From positions 1-35,373 of the forward strand of contig JAUCBJ010008650.1 in assembly GCA_032718475.1 (NCBI GenBank): 35,373 bases of DNA, given 5' to 3'. Under the pieces are notes generated by a model. That model saw nothing but the letters and a program-made list of their open reading frames with translations. It did not search any database and was not told where the DNA came from. A program made the translations under genes and the position numbers. Origin of the DNA: Nemertoderma westbladi. Taxonomy: Eukaryota; Xenacoelomorpha; Nemertodermatida; Nemertodermatidae. Below are positions 22,564 to 32,509 of the stretch, one piece after another (positions within the stretch are counted from its first letter, which is position 1; every line of letters starts with the position of its first letter).

Positions 22564-22941
22564 TTATGAAATTTCCTTGAGGTCCTGGATAATATTTTCT
22601 ATCTGGTCTGCTTCCCTGTTTGACTGAGTGTGTTCGGTTGATTGAGTGTGTCCGGATTCATGTATCCAATCTGAGACAGCCCGAGATGGTTCTGCTGCAC
22701 TTGTATCTATCCATTGCGTTAAGCGTTTCCGTATCTGTACACCAGTTATGGTGAGGTCTAACGGTTCTCCGTTATCATTGGATAGATCAATGGGAACCTC
22801 CGGTTGACTTAACTTCGAGCTACAAGAGTCTCCGCTAAGGGGCGAATTCATATCCAGTATGTCCATGTTAAAGAGGTCGACTGGTAGGTTGGATTCTGGG
22901 TTGTCAAGGTCTATGTCGTTGTAACCAGCTATCGTAACCAT
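22564..22941 (-). CDS. foxj1: FoxJ1-like exon 5 (C-terminus)
   Basis: Acceptor AAATTATTAG|ATGGTT, 125 codons, stop TAA. Acidic/Ser-Pro region ([18 protein letters not shown]) then [10 protein letters not shown] and a Trp-containing stretch, matching the C-terminal FoxJ1 block. Acidic composition fits an activation domain. Confidence 0.78.
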   Translation of the reverse strand: MVTIAGYNDIDLDNPESNLPVDLFNMDILDMNSPLSGDSCSSKLSQPEVPIDLSNDNGEPLDLTITGVQIRKRLTQWIDTSAAEPSRAVSDWIHESGHTQSTEHTQSNREADQIENIIQDLKEIS

Positions 22942-25900
22942 CTAATAATTTAATAATAATAACACATAATACATTAAATATACTGTACTATATAATTTAA
23001 AATACACAAACATAATATATGGGCAATAATATAACTGTATATTGTTGGCATAGAATTAATAGGTACCGGCCTACAGTATATGTAAGCAAACAGTCAATCG
23101 GTCGAAGCCGGGGCCGACCCGAAGGCTCCTCTTTCGATATCTGCTACCCGAAGGTAGGGGTGGTCGCTACTCCTATCTGCTACCCGAAGGTCGGGGTGGT
23201 CGCTACTCCTATCTGCTACCCGAAGGTAGAGGTGGGCGCTACTCCTTTCTGCTACCCGAAGGTAGGGGTGGTCGCTACTCCTATCTGCTACCCGATGGTA
23301 GGGGTGGTCGCTACTCCTATCTGCTACCCGAAGGTAGGGGTGGGCGCTACTCCTATCTGCTACCCGAGCGTAGGGGTGGGCGCTACTCCTACCTACTACC
23401 CGAGGGTACGGGTGGGCGCTACTCCTATCTGCTACCCGAAGGTAGGGGTGGGCGCTACTCCTATCTGCTACCCGAGCGTAGGGGTGGGCGCTACTCCTAC
23501 ATACTACCCGAAGGTAGGGGTGGGCGCTACTCCTATCTGCTACCCGAAGGTAGGGGTGGGCGCTACTCCTATCTGCTACCCGAAGGTAGGGGTGGGCGCT
23601 ACTCCTATCTGCTACCCGAAGGTAGGGATGGGCGCTACTCCTACCTACTACCCGAGGGTACGGGTGGGCGCTACTCCTATCTGCTACCCGAAGGTAGGGA
23701 TGGGCGCTACTCCTACCTACTACCCGAGGGTACGGGTGGGCGCTACTCCTATCTGCTACCCGAAGGTAGGGGTGGTCGCTACTCCTATCTGCTACCCGAA
23801 GGTAGGGGTGGGCGCTACTCCTATCTGCTACCCGAAGGTAGGGGTGGGCGCTACTCCTATCTGCTACCCGAAGGTAGGGGTGGGCGCTACTCCTATCTGC
23901 TACCCGAAGATAGGGGTGGGCGCTACTCCTATCTGCTACCCGAAGGTAGGGGTGGGCGCTACTCCTATCTGCTACCCGAAGGTAGGGGTGGGCGCTACTC
24001 CTATCTGCTACCCGAAGGTAGGGGTGGTCGCTACTCCTATCTGCTACCCGATGGTAGGGGTGGTCGCTACTCCTATCTGCTACCCGAAGGTAGGGGTGGG
24101 CGCTACTCCTATCTGCTACCCGAGCGTAGGGGTGGGCGCTACTCCTATCTGCTACCCGAGAGTAGGGGTGGGCGCTACTCCTATCTGCTACCCGAAGGTA
24201 GGGGTGGGCGCTACTCCTATCTGCTACCCGAGCGTAGGGGTGGGCGCTACTCCTACCTACTACCCGAGGGTACGGGTGGGCGCTACTCCTATCTGCTACC
24301 CGAAGGTAGGGATGGGCGCTACTCCTACCTACTACCCGAGGGTACGGGTGGGCGCTACTCCTATCTGCTACCCGAAGGTAGGGGTGGTCGCTACTCCTAT
24401 CTGCTACCCGAAGGTAGGGGTGGGCGCTACTCCTATCTGCTACCCGAAGGTAGGGGTGGGCGCTACTCCTATCTGCTACCCGAAGGTAGGGGTGGGCGCT
24501 ACTCCTATCTGCTACCCGAAGGTAGGGGTGGGCGCTACTCCTATCTGCTACCCGAAGGTAGGGGTGGGCGCTACTCCTATCTGCTACCCGAAGGTAGGGG
24601 TGGGCGCTACTCCTATCTGCTACCCGAAGGTAGGGGTGGGCGCTACTCCTATCTGCTACCCGAAGGTAGGGGTGGGCGCTACTCCTATCTGCTACCCGAA
24701 GATAGGGGTGGGCGCTACTCCTATCTGCTACCCGAAGGTAGGGGTGGGCGCTACTCCTATCTGCTACCCGAAGGTAGGGGTGGGCGCTACTCCTATCTGC
24801 TACCCGAAGGTAGGGGTGGTCGCTACTCCTATCTGCTACCCGAAGGTAGGGGTGGTCGCTACTCCTATCTGCTACCCGAAGGTAAGGGTGGGCGCTACTC
24901 CTATCTGCTACCCGATGGTAGTAGTGGGCGCTACTCCTATCTGGTACCCGAGGGTAGGGGTGGGCGCTACTCCTATCTGCTACCCGAAGATAGGGGTGGG
25001 CGCTATTCCTATCTGCTACCCGAAGGTAGGGGTGGGCGCTACTCCTATCTGCTACCCGAGGGTAGGGGTGGGCGCTACTCCTATCTGCTACCCGAGAGTA
25101 GGGGTGGGCGCTACTCCTATCTGCTACCCGAGGGTACGGGTGGGCGCTACTCCTATCTGCTACCCGAAGGTAGGGGTGGGTGCTACTCCTATCTGCTACC
25201 CGAAGGTAGGGGTGGGCGCTACTCCTATCTGCTACCCGAAGGTAGGGGTGGGCGCTACTCCTATCTGCTACCCGAAGGTAGGGGTGGGCGCTACTCCTAT
25301 CTGCTACCCGAAGATAGGGGTGGGCGCTACTCCTATCTGCTACCCGAAGGTAGGGGTGGGCGCTACTCCTATCTGCTACCCGAAGGTAGGGGTGGGCGCT
25401 ACTCCTATCTGCTACCCGAAGGTAGGGATGGGCGCTACTCCTATCTGGTACCCGAGGGTAGGGGTGGTCGCTACTCCTATCTGCTACCCGAAGGTAGGGG
25501 TGGGCGCTGCTCCTATCTGCTACCCAAAGGTAGGGATGGGCGCTACTCCTATCTGCTACCCGAAGGTAGGGGTGGGCGCTACTCCTATCTGCTACCCGAA
25601 GGTAGGGGTGGGCGCTGCTCCTATCTGCTACCCAAAGGTAGGGATGGGCGCTACTCCTATCTGCTACCCGAAGGTAGGGGAGGGCGCTACTCCTTTCTGC
25701 TACCCGAAGGTAGGGGTGGACGCTACTCCTATCTGCTACCCGAAGGTAGGGGTGGGCGCTACTCCTATCTGCTACCCGAAGGTCGGGGTGGGCGCTACTC
25801 CTATCCCGCCTTCCAATATTTCTATATAATACCAACTTTAGACTAACATCTTTTCGCAGCGGTAAATTATCATCAAAAAACATTTCGCCACCTCCGCCGC

Positions 25901-28351
25901 TGTCTGCTGACGTTGTAATTTCTACAGGAGTTTCCATGGTGACCGGGTCCGATAAACTACCGGCGCAAACGCGAGTTCTAGAACGATAGAAATTACCCGG
26001 GGTATTGTCTCCATTTCCCAACCTAAGGGCAACTTCGTCGTCACGACAATGAACATCAGTTGCTATTTCTTTGGGAGGCATTTGGATTTCATTCTTTGAA
26101 ACTTTTGCCGCTACAAAACATTAATTAAATTAATTAATTGAACAGGATGTGATGGTTGATTAGTTTCTGTTAAAGGAAACTCGAAACGATATATTATTAT
26201 TATAAAGCAAACCTACTACAGTTGTACTTATCCCTTAATGTATGAAATTCTCAAATTAAGTTCAGTAATTCTTCTTCCAAGTTTCCCATATTTTTCTCAC
26301 CAATAGGAATGGTTCCGCATTGTTCCTTCCCCTCCATATAACTTAATATCCTTTTCCTATTATTCGTGTGACACAGAATGGAAGTATCGTAACCGGATTT
26401 GATGGTCCAGAATCCGCCCTTCCCCCGTTCTGACTGGCCGCGCGGGACTTTAACGAAACATTTGTTGAGACTGAGATTGTGTCGCACTGAATTCTGGAAG
26501 AAAGAAAGTAACCAAAAATTAATAAAATTTCCTGCTCATTTCTCCCCATTTTGCGTTTAGGAATTTTTTTCCGATATTTTTTAGTACCTACCCTCCAGGA
26601 GTCGGTGTGTCGGAAGTAGGCGAAATTGTTTGTGAGGTAATTGTAAATATCTGAGAGGGTCATCTTATCCTTTCCTGTTGACTGTATCGCCATACATATG
26701 AGTACAGAGTAAGAGAATGGAGGTCGAAACATCTTATTTTTGTAGATATCAATATCCGGGTGTTGGTTCCCGGAATAAGTTCGATTTGTTGTCTTTAAAC
26801 TTTCGCCGAAAGTTGTTGCTGTTTCCAATAATTTAGGTTTTACCTTAAAATTAAAATACAAATTAATTATTTAAATTGGATTCTCTCAGTTTTGTTTTGT
26901 TTTTTTTTTACTCGAAACTAGAAAAATACAGTGTAGAAAACATCGAGTTTTATACCTCTAGTCTACTGTGTAATCACATAATGAGTTTATTTCAGTTTTC
27001 GTAACTCTAATTTTCGCTCTATATAACAGCACCTCTACAGTATTTACACTCACGGTAGATTAATTACGAATTAAGTCTCGAAATGTAGTTTTTACTGCGA
27101 AGCGTAAATTTGGGTAAATATCAATAGTTTCCTAAACCGATTGCCAAATACGCTTTCCCATTGAGCTAAAACCATGAAAATTTACAGATACATTGTCAAT
27201 AAGACCATCTAATGTTATTTATAATGTTGGCGCCATAAAATAGATTGGCAATCTATTATACTGTACATAACGTATTAATAATTTATTAGTATGTTTAACT
27301 TATTATACAAACTACATAGACTGTAAATTATTACTGTATCTGAAAACGCGACTTTGAATGAAAAACTAAATGAAGATAAAAAGCGAATTGAAATGAATAA
27401 GCGAATTCATTTTATTTTATAGTTTTCATTCAAAGTCGCGTTTATATTAATAACATGTATAAAGAATATATCGCTCTGTACCTTATCGTTATCCCTAGCG
27501 GAGCTATCCAGTGTGATAGCCTGCAGCCATTGCAGACTGGTTAGACTAGATTGTAACGCAGACTCATCGGAGGAATTTACAGGCGAGTCGAGGCATCCGC
27601 CATTATTATTGCACTCGGTGCTAAATTCGTCGCCCAGGGGCGCATCCATAGAAGCAACCGGATTATCGTAATTACTTTCAGTTTGGAAATTGGAATCGAA
27701 ATCATTGTCGCATTCAGTTCCTTCTATTTTAACAGCTGGTATATTTCCATATGGTGTATCAAATCCATTTACAGATTTACAAATAGATTTATTCTGCAGG
27801 CAGTAGTTGTCTCGACTTCTTTCGTCAGCATGTATTCCCGATGCTTGCTGGTATCCTGGGTTACCGGTGCAGGAATTGACTGGTGCCGTTGCATAATGTG
27901 GAAGTTCATTAACCATCTTATTATTGTTATTAATAGTGTTGTATTCGCAAACCTCCCTGTAGCGATGTTCAGGGGCGTACGATTGTATGGGTTCCGCGTT
28001 GTAATGCTGTGTTTGCAGTTGCAGACTGGGTGGTCGAGGACAGGAAGGCCTGTATCGGTCGTTGTGATAGACATACTGTCTCTCGGTTGGGCATCCTTGG
28101 TGCTCCAACCCGTTAGCTATTAATTCTTTATTTTGATGAAATTGATCCAGGTTTCGCGACGCACATGAAGAATTTTGGTGTAGATTTTCCCATTTCTGCG
28201 CGCGGAAATTATACTCGTTACAACGTGTCACATATGGAGTGGAGTTACCATGGTTACTCAGACGATGAGTTTCTCGGTGGTACGTTTGTGTGTTATATTC
28301 AGGCGAAGTGGTGAGATGTGTATCGCTGAAAGGTCTCGCATACATGATCAT
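22564..28351 (-). CDS. foxj1: FoxJ1-type forkhead transcription factor, five coding exons
   Basis: Spliced model: 28351-27482, 26843-26592, 26493-26301, 26110-25833, 22941-22564; intron phases 0, 0, 1, 0; 656 aa, stop TAA. FoxJ1 proteins are nuclear DNA-binding activators of the motile-cilia gene programme. Diagnostic parts are LTSLQWLQ (aa 270-277), and a forkhead domain (about aa 329-412) with [23 protein letters not shown], the recognition helix [13 protein letters not shown] and GKGGFWTI. The C-terminus has SPLSGD and LDLTITG (about aa 563-598), matching the SPPLSP/DLTIHG region of vertebrate FoxJ1. It is longer than vertebrate FoxJ1 (about 420 aa), because of a ~230-aa Asn/Tyr/His-rich N-terminal extension with a SUMO-type VKIE site (aa 207-210). 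The forkhead is one residue shorter before the recognition helix and diverged, so it may be a FoxJ1 paralogue rather than the conserved orthologue. Confidence 0.83.
23113..25809. repeat. 36-bp minisatellite in the last FoxJ1-like intron, about 75 copies
   Basis: Monomers of 36 bp contain CTACC-CGAA-GGTAG, a 5-bp hairpin. On the gene's sense (minus) strand it reads CTACC-TTCG-GGTAG, i.e. a C(UUCG)G tetraloop. Variants include CGAG and CGAT loops and some copies with weaker stems. A 612-bp (17-monomer) higher-order repeat is shown by the marker GGGATGGGCGCTACTCCTAC at 23697 and 24309. The period is divisible by three, so both strands have very long open frames: plus [12 protein letters not shown] repeats, minus [12 protein letters not shown] repeats. 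The array fills most of intron 4 (25832-22942). Confidence 0.93.
25833..26110 (-). CDS. foxj1: FoxJ1-like exon 4
   Basis: Acceptor TTTTGTAG|CGGCAAAAG; two bases complete the split codon, then 92 codons to donor AAGTTG|GTATTA, phase 0. The frame does not close at the donor: it continues for over 2.7 kb through the 36-bp repeat of the next intron to 23094. Splicing to exon 5 is preferred because exon 5 restores FoxJ1 C-terminal sequence in phase. Confidence 0.68.
26301..26493 (-). CDS. foxj1: FoxJ1-like exon 3 (forkhead, second half)
   Basis: Acceptor CTTTCTTCCAG|AATTCAG; donor ATTG|GTGAGA, phase 1. Encodes recognition helix [13 protein letters not shown], then [18 protein letters not shown] (wing), ending the forkhead domain. 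Reading through the donor would hit TGA at 26253, giving a truncated protein. Confidence 0.85.
26592..26843 (-). CDS. foxj1: FoxJ1-like exon 2 (forkhead, first half)
   Basis: 84 codons between acceptor TTTTAAG|GTAAAA and donor TGGAGG|GTAGGT, phase 0 at both ends. Encodes [14 protein letters not shown], comparable to the DYxTNPHVKPPYSY entry of FoxJ1 forkheads, through helix 2 and the end YFRHTDSWR. Confidence 0.87.
27344..27443. repeat. Long foldback in FoxJ1-like intron 1
   Basis: AAACGCGACTTTGAATGAAA (27344-27363) and its continuation to 27367 pair with 27421-27443, with one bulged A: about 23 bp of stem around a ~53-nt AT-rich loop. It lies about 40 nt inside the intron from the exon 1 donor. 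Probably a small MITE-type insertion. Confidence 0.75.
27482..28351 (-). CDS. foxj1: FoxJ1-like exon 1
   Basis: 290 codons from ATG at 28351 (an A at -3; a second in-frame ATG two codons later) to the donor AAG|GTACAG (GT at 27481-27480), phase 0. Encodes the low-complexity N-terminus and, near its end, the FoxJ1-specific motif LTSLQWLQ. The open frame runs on past the donor to 27407, through the arm of an intronic hairpin; that tail is not conserved FoxJ1 sequence. Confidence 0.8.
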
Positions 28352-30186
28352 AATACTGTAAACTGTAACTACATATAAGTTTATTTGTTTTTTAGGTTAG
28401 GGTTAGTTGGACAGCTTATAATTATCCAGTAATTGAACCCTACCGGTAACTCTAAGTCATTTTATCAAATAAATGTTATGGAATTTCGGAATTATTGCTA
28501 TTCCGTAAGGACCACATAAAACTAAAAGGAGATAAAAGGAGATGATGTTGAAAAAATATATTTTTAACTATAGTTCGTTTCGTTAATTACGGATACCGGT
28601 TACATATAGGCCTAATTAACAGCACCCATCAGAGTAAGGGTACCCAATTAATTTTAATATGTTTAACTGGCTAAGTGCCAACATTGTCAATAATCCTAAA
28701 ATAATTGTACAGTACTATATTGACCTACTTCTAAGTACTTAGACATAGAAATACATTTAATGTAATTTATTAGGCCCCCTTACTAACTGTTAAAATAATT
28801 AATTAACGAAACGAACTACAGAACTAGTAAAAAAATAATAATAAATCTAGCATATACATTGGAAATATGTAACAATTGTATTTTAAACTATGTTTAACGT
28901 ACCGATACCGGTAAGTCTGCACAACCTAACCCCAACCTACCATAGCAATAAGTCAGCGGGAATTTGTTTGTGTAGTTGCTAGGCAAAGGATTGGCTTTCC
29001 ATCAAATTGGTAGGTATTGGTTAACTTAAAATGTGGTAACTAAGCAACGATGACGCTTTACACTTTCTATGTGTTAACAGTAAAAGTTACAGCAGTACTT
29101 ACCGGTAGGCTTATGCTACAGTTACTTACAGTCAGATATCACTGCTGTAATACATATATGCAACTGCAACACTGTAGTCATCATGTCTGTAGGCCGATAG
29201 ATACTACAGTACCGGTATATAAGGAGGATAGAGCAATGAGGTTCAGGGTGTCAGTCTGTAATTTACTCTACAGTTGCACATTGCGGTACCATATTGTAAT
29301 GGCTACCCGAAGAGGGAAGGAGTACGGTACTAATTGACATTACAGCATTACTTATTGCGTAGATTACTGTTTTATTGAGTCAATTTCAATTCCATGTTAC
29401 TCTCGACAGATTTTTCTGAGAATACAGAGTATGTGGTGAATAGGCAAAAATATTAACTGCAGTATGATTGACTGGGGCTTCAAGTTGGTGGAGGGATGTA
29501 TGCCCAATATGTTACAAATTATCGGAGAAAACTATTGTATTTAATTTAATTGGTTTGGTGCTTTAATGTTTGAGGTGTGCGCGCCCACTGGTTATGGTTT
29601 TCTACCTTTTTAGTAGAGTTGAAGTTGTACACTGTACATCTGTTGGCCTAAGTACCTGTTCGGTGTTTCATTTTGAGAAAGCATACGGGTTGACCCCGTG
29701 GTAGACTAGTTTGTTTCATTTACTTTGACTTGGATTTTGCCCTAATCCTAAAGATATATCATTTTTCGTAACTTCTCTTGGAGTAAACGCTAGGCCTACA
29801 CATACACCTAGAGTACCACTACACACAATCTATTTCTAGGCATAGGTTTACTGTAGTAAAGAAACAAATTACAGAGGCAGTTGAAACTCTTGAAAGGAAC
29901 TAAAACAATAAACGAGAGTTAGTAATATTGTTTATCCTGAGGGAAACGAAATAGAAATGAGAACTACTATGTAACCGGTAGACTTTATAGGCTCCCGGGT
30001 ACATTCAGCCATTCAGGTGTACTGAAGACGTAGGCGTAGCGTTTTCACACTTCTCTCTAGTTACCCACTGGAGTGGCGGCCAGTTCATTTTACCAAAAAA
30101 AACTGTAGCAGATAGCCTAGGCCTACTGTACTACTTCATCACTGTTATTGATTCTTAGCTTTCTTATGAAACGTTTATAGAATATT
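28352..30186. promoter_or_regulatory. Shared upstream region between FoxJ1-like and dnal4 genes
   Basis: 1.84 kb separates the two divergent start codons. No other coding region is recognisable; small frames such as 29050-29337 look spurious. It contains ACCGGT palindromes (28440, 28594, 28907, 29102, 29211), a foldback element (28571-28818), and GTTGCTAGGCAAAG at 28975-28988, an imperfect match to the RFX X-box (GTTGCC..GGCAAC), followed by two ATTGG (inverted CCAAT) motifs. Regulatory role is inferred from position. Confidence 0.4.
28571..28818. mobile_element. MITE-like foldback element
   Basis: TAGTTCGTTTCGTTAATTA at 28571-28589 and its exact reverse complement at 28800-28818 form 19-bp perfect terminal inverted repeats, extendable with one mismatch. 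The 248-bp length and AT-rich interior without coding are typical of MITEs. AACTA occurs just outside both ends, but an exact target duplication is not certain. Confidence 0.65.
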
Positions 30187-30264
30187 ATGGGAGACGCACC
30201 AGAAGGAAAAAAAGAGGAAGGGGGTCAGGATTTGAGAAGATTACATAGTTACCCATTAATTCGG
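30187..30264 (+). CDS. dnal4: dnal4 (axonemal dynein light chain 4), exon 1
   Basis: ATG at 30187 (A at -3, G at +4) opens 26 codons: MGDAPEGKKEE, then LRRLHSYPLIR, ending at donor CGG|GTTAGT, phase 0. This matches the N-terminus of DNAL4 (MGETEGKK, then YKRLQTFPLVR). DNAL4 is a small (about 105 aa) LC8-superfamily light chain of axonemal dynein in motile cilia. The exon joins in phase to the exon at 33617, across a 3.35-kb intron containing LINE and HINE-like remnants. The remaining C-terminal half (the LC8 beta-strand core) was not found before 35373, so the gene is partial here because of the window edge, not visibly broken. Confidence 0.85.
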
Positions 30265-31545
30265 GTTAGTAGTGATAATTTTCTAAAATAATAATAATAT
30301 TATTGATTATTTATAACATCTAATAGAATACCTCGATTATCCATGCGCTCTGGCACAGATCTAGAACTCAAAATCCCGCGATATAAATACAAAACTATGG
30401 GCTAACAAGAATACCCAAGACCACCGAGGTCAATACAAGTCTACTTGGTGCCATTCTGGTGCCCTAGAACGAAAATTACAAGTAGCGCCTTGCCGCCTTG
30501 GATAAGGTATATGACCAGACATTTGGCCAATCTCTGGAGGGTTTGCAGTCTCCTGGGCTGTAATGTTGAGGTTTGGGCGGTAATCTTCAAGGAATTCCCT
30601 CCCAGTAGTAGCTACAGTAGTACACACAAAGATAATTGGTTTGGCTTGCAGAGACCCGACCCACCTAATATAACAGCAATACTTTACAAATAGAATAGCC
30701 CCATGGTTGATGCTTTACCATTACATAGGTTGTTAGTGGTCTTTCAGTTCAGGTAAAGCAAGGTCATGCGTTTACTGTTCCTACAATGTATAGTCAGCCT
30801 ATAAAGCCATACTGTTGATCTATTACGCCAAGGTGATACCCCCCCAAATAGCAAATCTAAAAAAGAGCCGAATTTGTAGGGTAAATATCGCATTAAGTTT
30901 CTTTGGAACAATAATTAATATATACACTGTACTACCGGTAATATACCGGTCGGTACATTATTATTTCAGTAAATATTTCTGACAGTTCACTTAATTATAC
31001 AGTTTCAGGAGTTTCGGTCCGTTTCGTAGGAGCTGTTAACAACAGGTTTGATCTTTTGTGAATTCAAATTTCCCGCGTCTGAGTGGCATTTTTGAAGAAC
31101 ATACCTGTTTTTAACGATTACGGTCTACCCTTGGTCTTAGAATAACACCTGCCTATGATAATGTACTGTAGGTAACTGCTTAAGTGGAATTTATATATGC
31201 AATGTTGATCAACGGCGTGGTGATAGACCTTCACAAAGTCTGGTACTACGCCGATATTTTCTCATAAATCCTACAGTATGGAATGTTTTCATTTAAATGG
31301 GACAGTTTGTGGCGTCGTGTAATTTCACGTTCCGCCGCTAGGTGGTGCTAAATACTGGTATTGGTATTATTTATTTGTGTCAAAAGAGTTTGTATCCATC
31401 GGCCTCGATATCCATGAACTCGGCCGCTCGATTAGTCGCAGGTGTAAAGAAGAGAGACCGCACATAAGTGGTTACCAGTACACTGCCGAATCAAATATAA
31501 AATCGCGGTAATAACTTATAAATGCATACATGGGACAGCACCGGC
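30265..31545. other. dnal4 intron 1, left part
   Basis: Intronic. Contains ACCGGT palindromes near 30942-30957. An open frame at 30627-30430 (minus) has protein-like composition (PYPRRQGATCNFRSRAPEWH) but no recognised family and no confirmed splice partner, so it is not called as a gene. Confidence 0.4.
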
Positions 31546-31794
31546 GCGGCATATCTCTCGAAACGCCTGAACCCGTAGGCCTACACACCGTCTATAAATC
31601 TACGGTCTAGCGAGTGCTGACTGCTAGCGATCCCACGATATCGGCTTAATCACTACGGAAAGCGAGCGTTCTCGGTGTCGGCCCCCTACTATTTGGAATT
31701 CGCTTCCACAACAACTGCGCGAAGCTCAATCTCTAGCAATTTTAAAAGTAAATTAAAAACGCATCTTTTTAACCTAGAATATAATAATTTATAA
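31546..31794 (+). pseudogene. 3' end of a decayed CR1/L2-type LINE reverse transcriptase
   Basis: Fragments of the characteristic LINE C-terminus can be read in shifting frames: AAYLSKRLNP, AYTPSINLRSS, PRYRLNHYGKRAFSVSAP, then (+1) TIWNSLPQQLREAQSLAIL, then back to FKSKLKTHLFNLEY and a stop at 31792-31794. Two in-frame stops and two frameshifts show it is dead. Located in dnal4 intron 1, same strand as the gene. Confidence 0.8.
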
Positions 31795-32500
31795 TGTTAT
31801 GTAGGGGTAAAGAAATTATTCTTAATCAATAGTTTTTTTTTAATTTTTAAATCCGTCATTTTGCCAATTTGTCTGTCATTAGATATTTGCGAACAAAGGA
31901 TTGCGTCTACGTGGTTTAAATCAAAATTTTCGGATTCCTCGTAAAATTTTGAGTCAGAAAGGGCAGAAACTGTCGTTCTAGCCCATAGGGTCTTGCAAGA
32001 AGAAAAATATACATATCGTAAAACTTTAAATGCGTTTTTCACAGAACGCATTTTTTTGATATAATCCGTTTCTACTTTCACACGCCACAAATTCATTTAT
32101 ATACAAATATTAACACAAATAATAACAAACAGTTACATAATGTATTTACTACTGTATTTCCAACTGACTATAACTAGAAAGCCAGCAAGCTGGCTGGAAG
32201 GAGCCCGGGGGAAAAATCCTAGCCAAGACTATTACAAAGAACTATGTCAGTCAGCAGTAAGTAAACTAAAATTGTCTAAACTGCAAGGCGTGAGGCTAGC
32301 TGACTTTGTGGCTCGCCCCACATAATAAAAAATGCAACTTAGCTACCACTAACAAAAATATAATATGAAGCGAATAATTTCATTATCAAGAACGTTTACA
32401 AGATATAAGATGCGATTACCGAATATTTATAAAAAATGCCCATGATGCACAACCAGATAAATAACAACGAATAGAGCCAAATAACAAATTTAGTTTCCTT
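31795..32500. other. Intronic DNA with two perfect hairpins
   Basis: AAATGCGTT (32028-32036) pairs with AACGCATTT (32045-32053), 9 bp. AGCCAGC-AA-GCTGGCT (32180-32195) is a 7-bp hairpin followed by GGAAGGAGCCCGG, which recalls the TTAGGAGCCCGCT end at 33.2 kb. Open frames at 32096-31797 (minus) and 32140-32325 (plus) show no recognised protein. Confidence 0.45.
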
Positions 32501-32509
32501 CTATAGGTA

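Noticed and set aside
16291-25809. CRISPR-like appearance of 36- and 39-bp tandem arrays
   Set aside because: Monomers are directly adjacent with no unique spacers, and the context is animal with spliced genes.
23019-25829. 936-codon plus-strand frame of [12 protein letters not shown] repeats
   Set aside because: It is antisense to the FoxJ1-like gene and an automatic result of the 36-bp period; no distinct terminal domains.
28245-28258. X-box-like GTTACCATGGTTAC
   Set aside because: It lies within coding exon 1 of the FoxJ1-like gene and has a mismatch in the right half-site, so chance is likely.
30430-30627. 65-codon minus-strand frame with protein-like composition in dnal4 intron 1
   Set aside because: No family recognised, no convincing partner exon or upstream acceptor in frame; recorded only as a weak candidate.
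31797-32096. 99-codon minus-strand frame
   Set aside because: Lies just after a dead LINE end and includes a hairpin; no recognisable motif.
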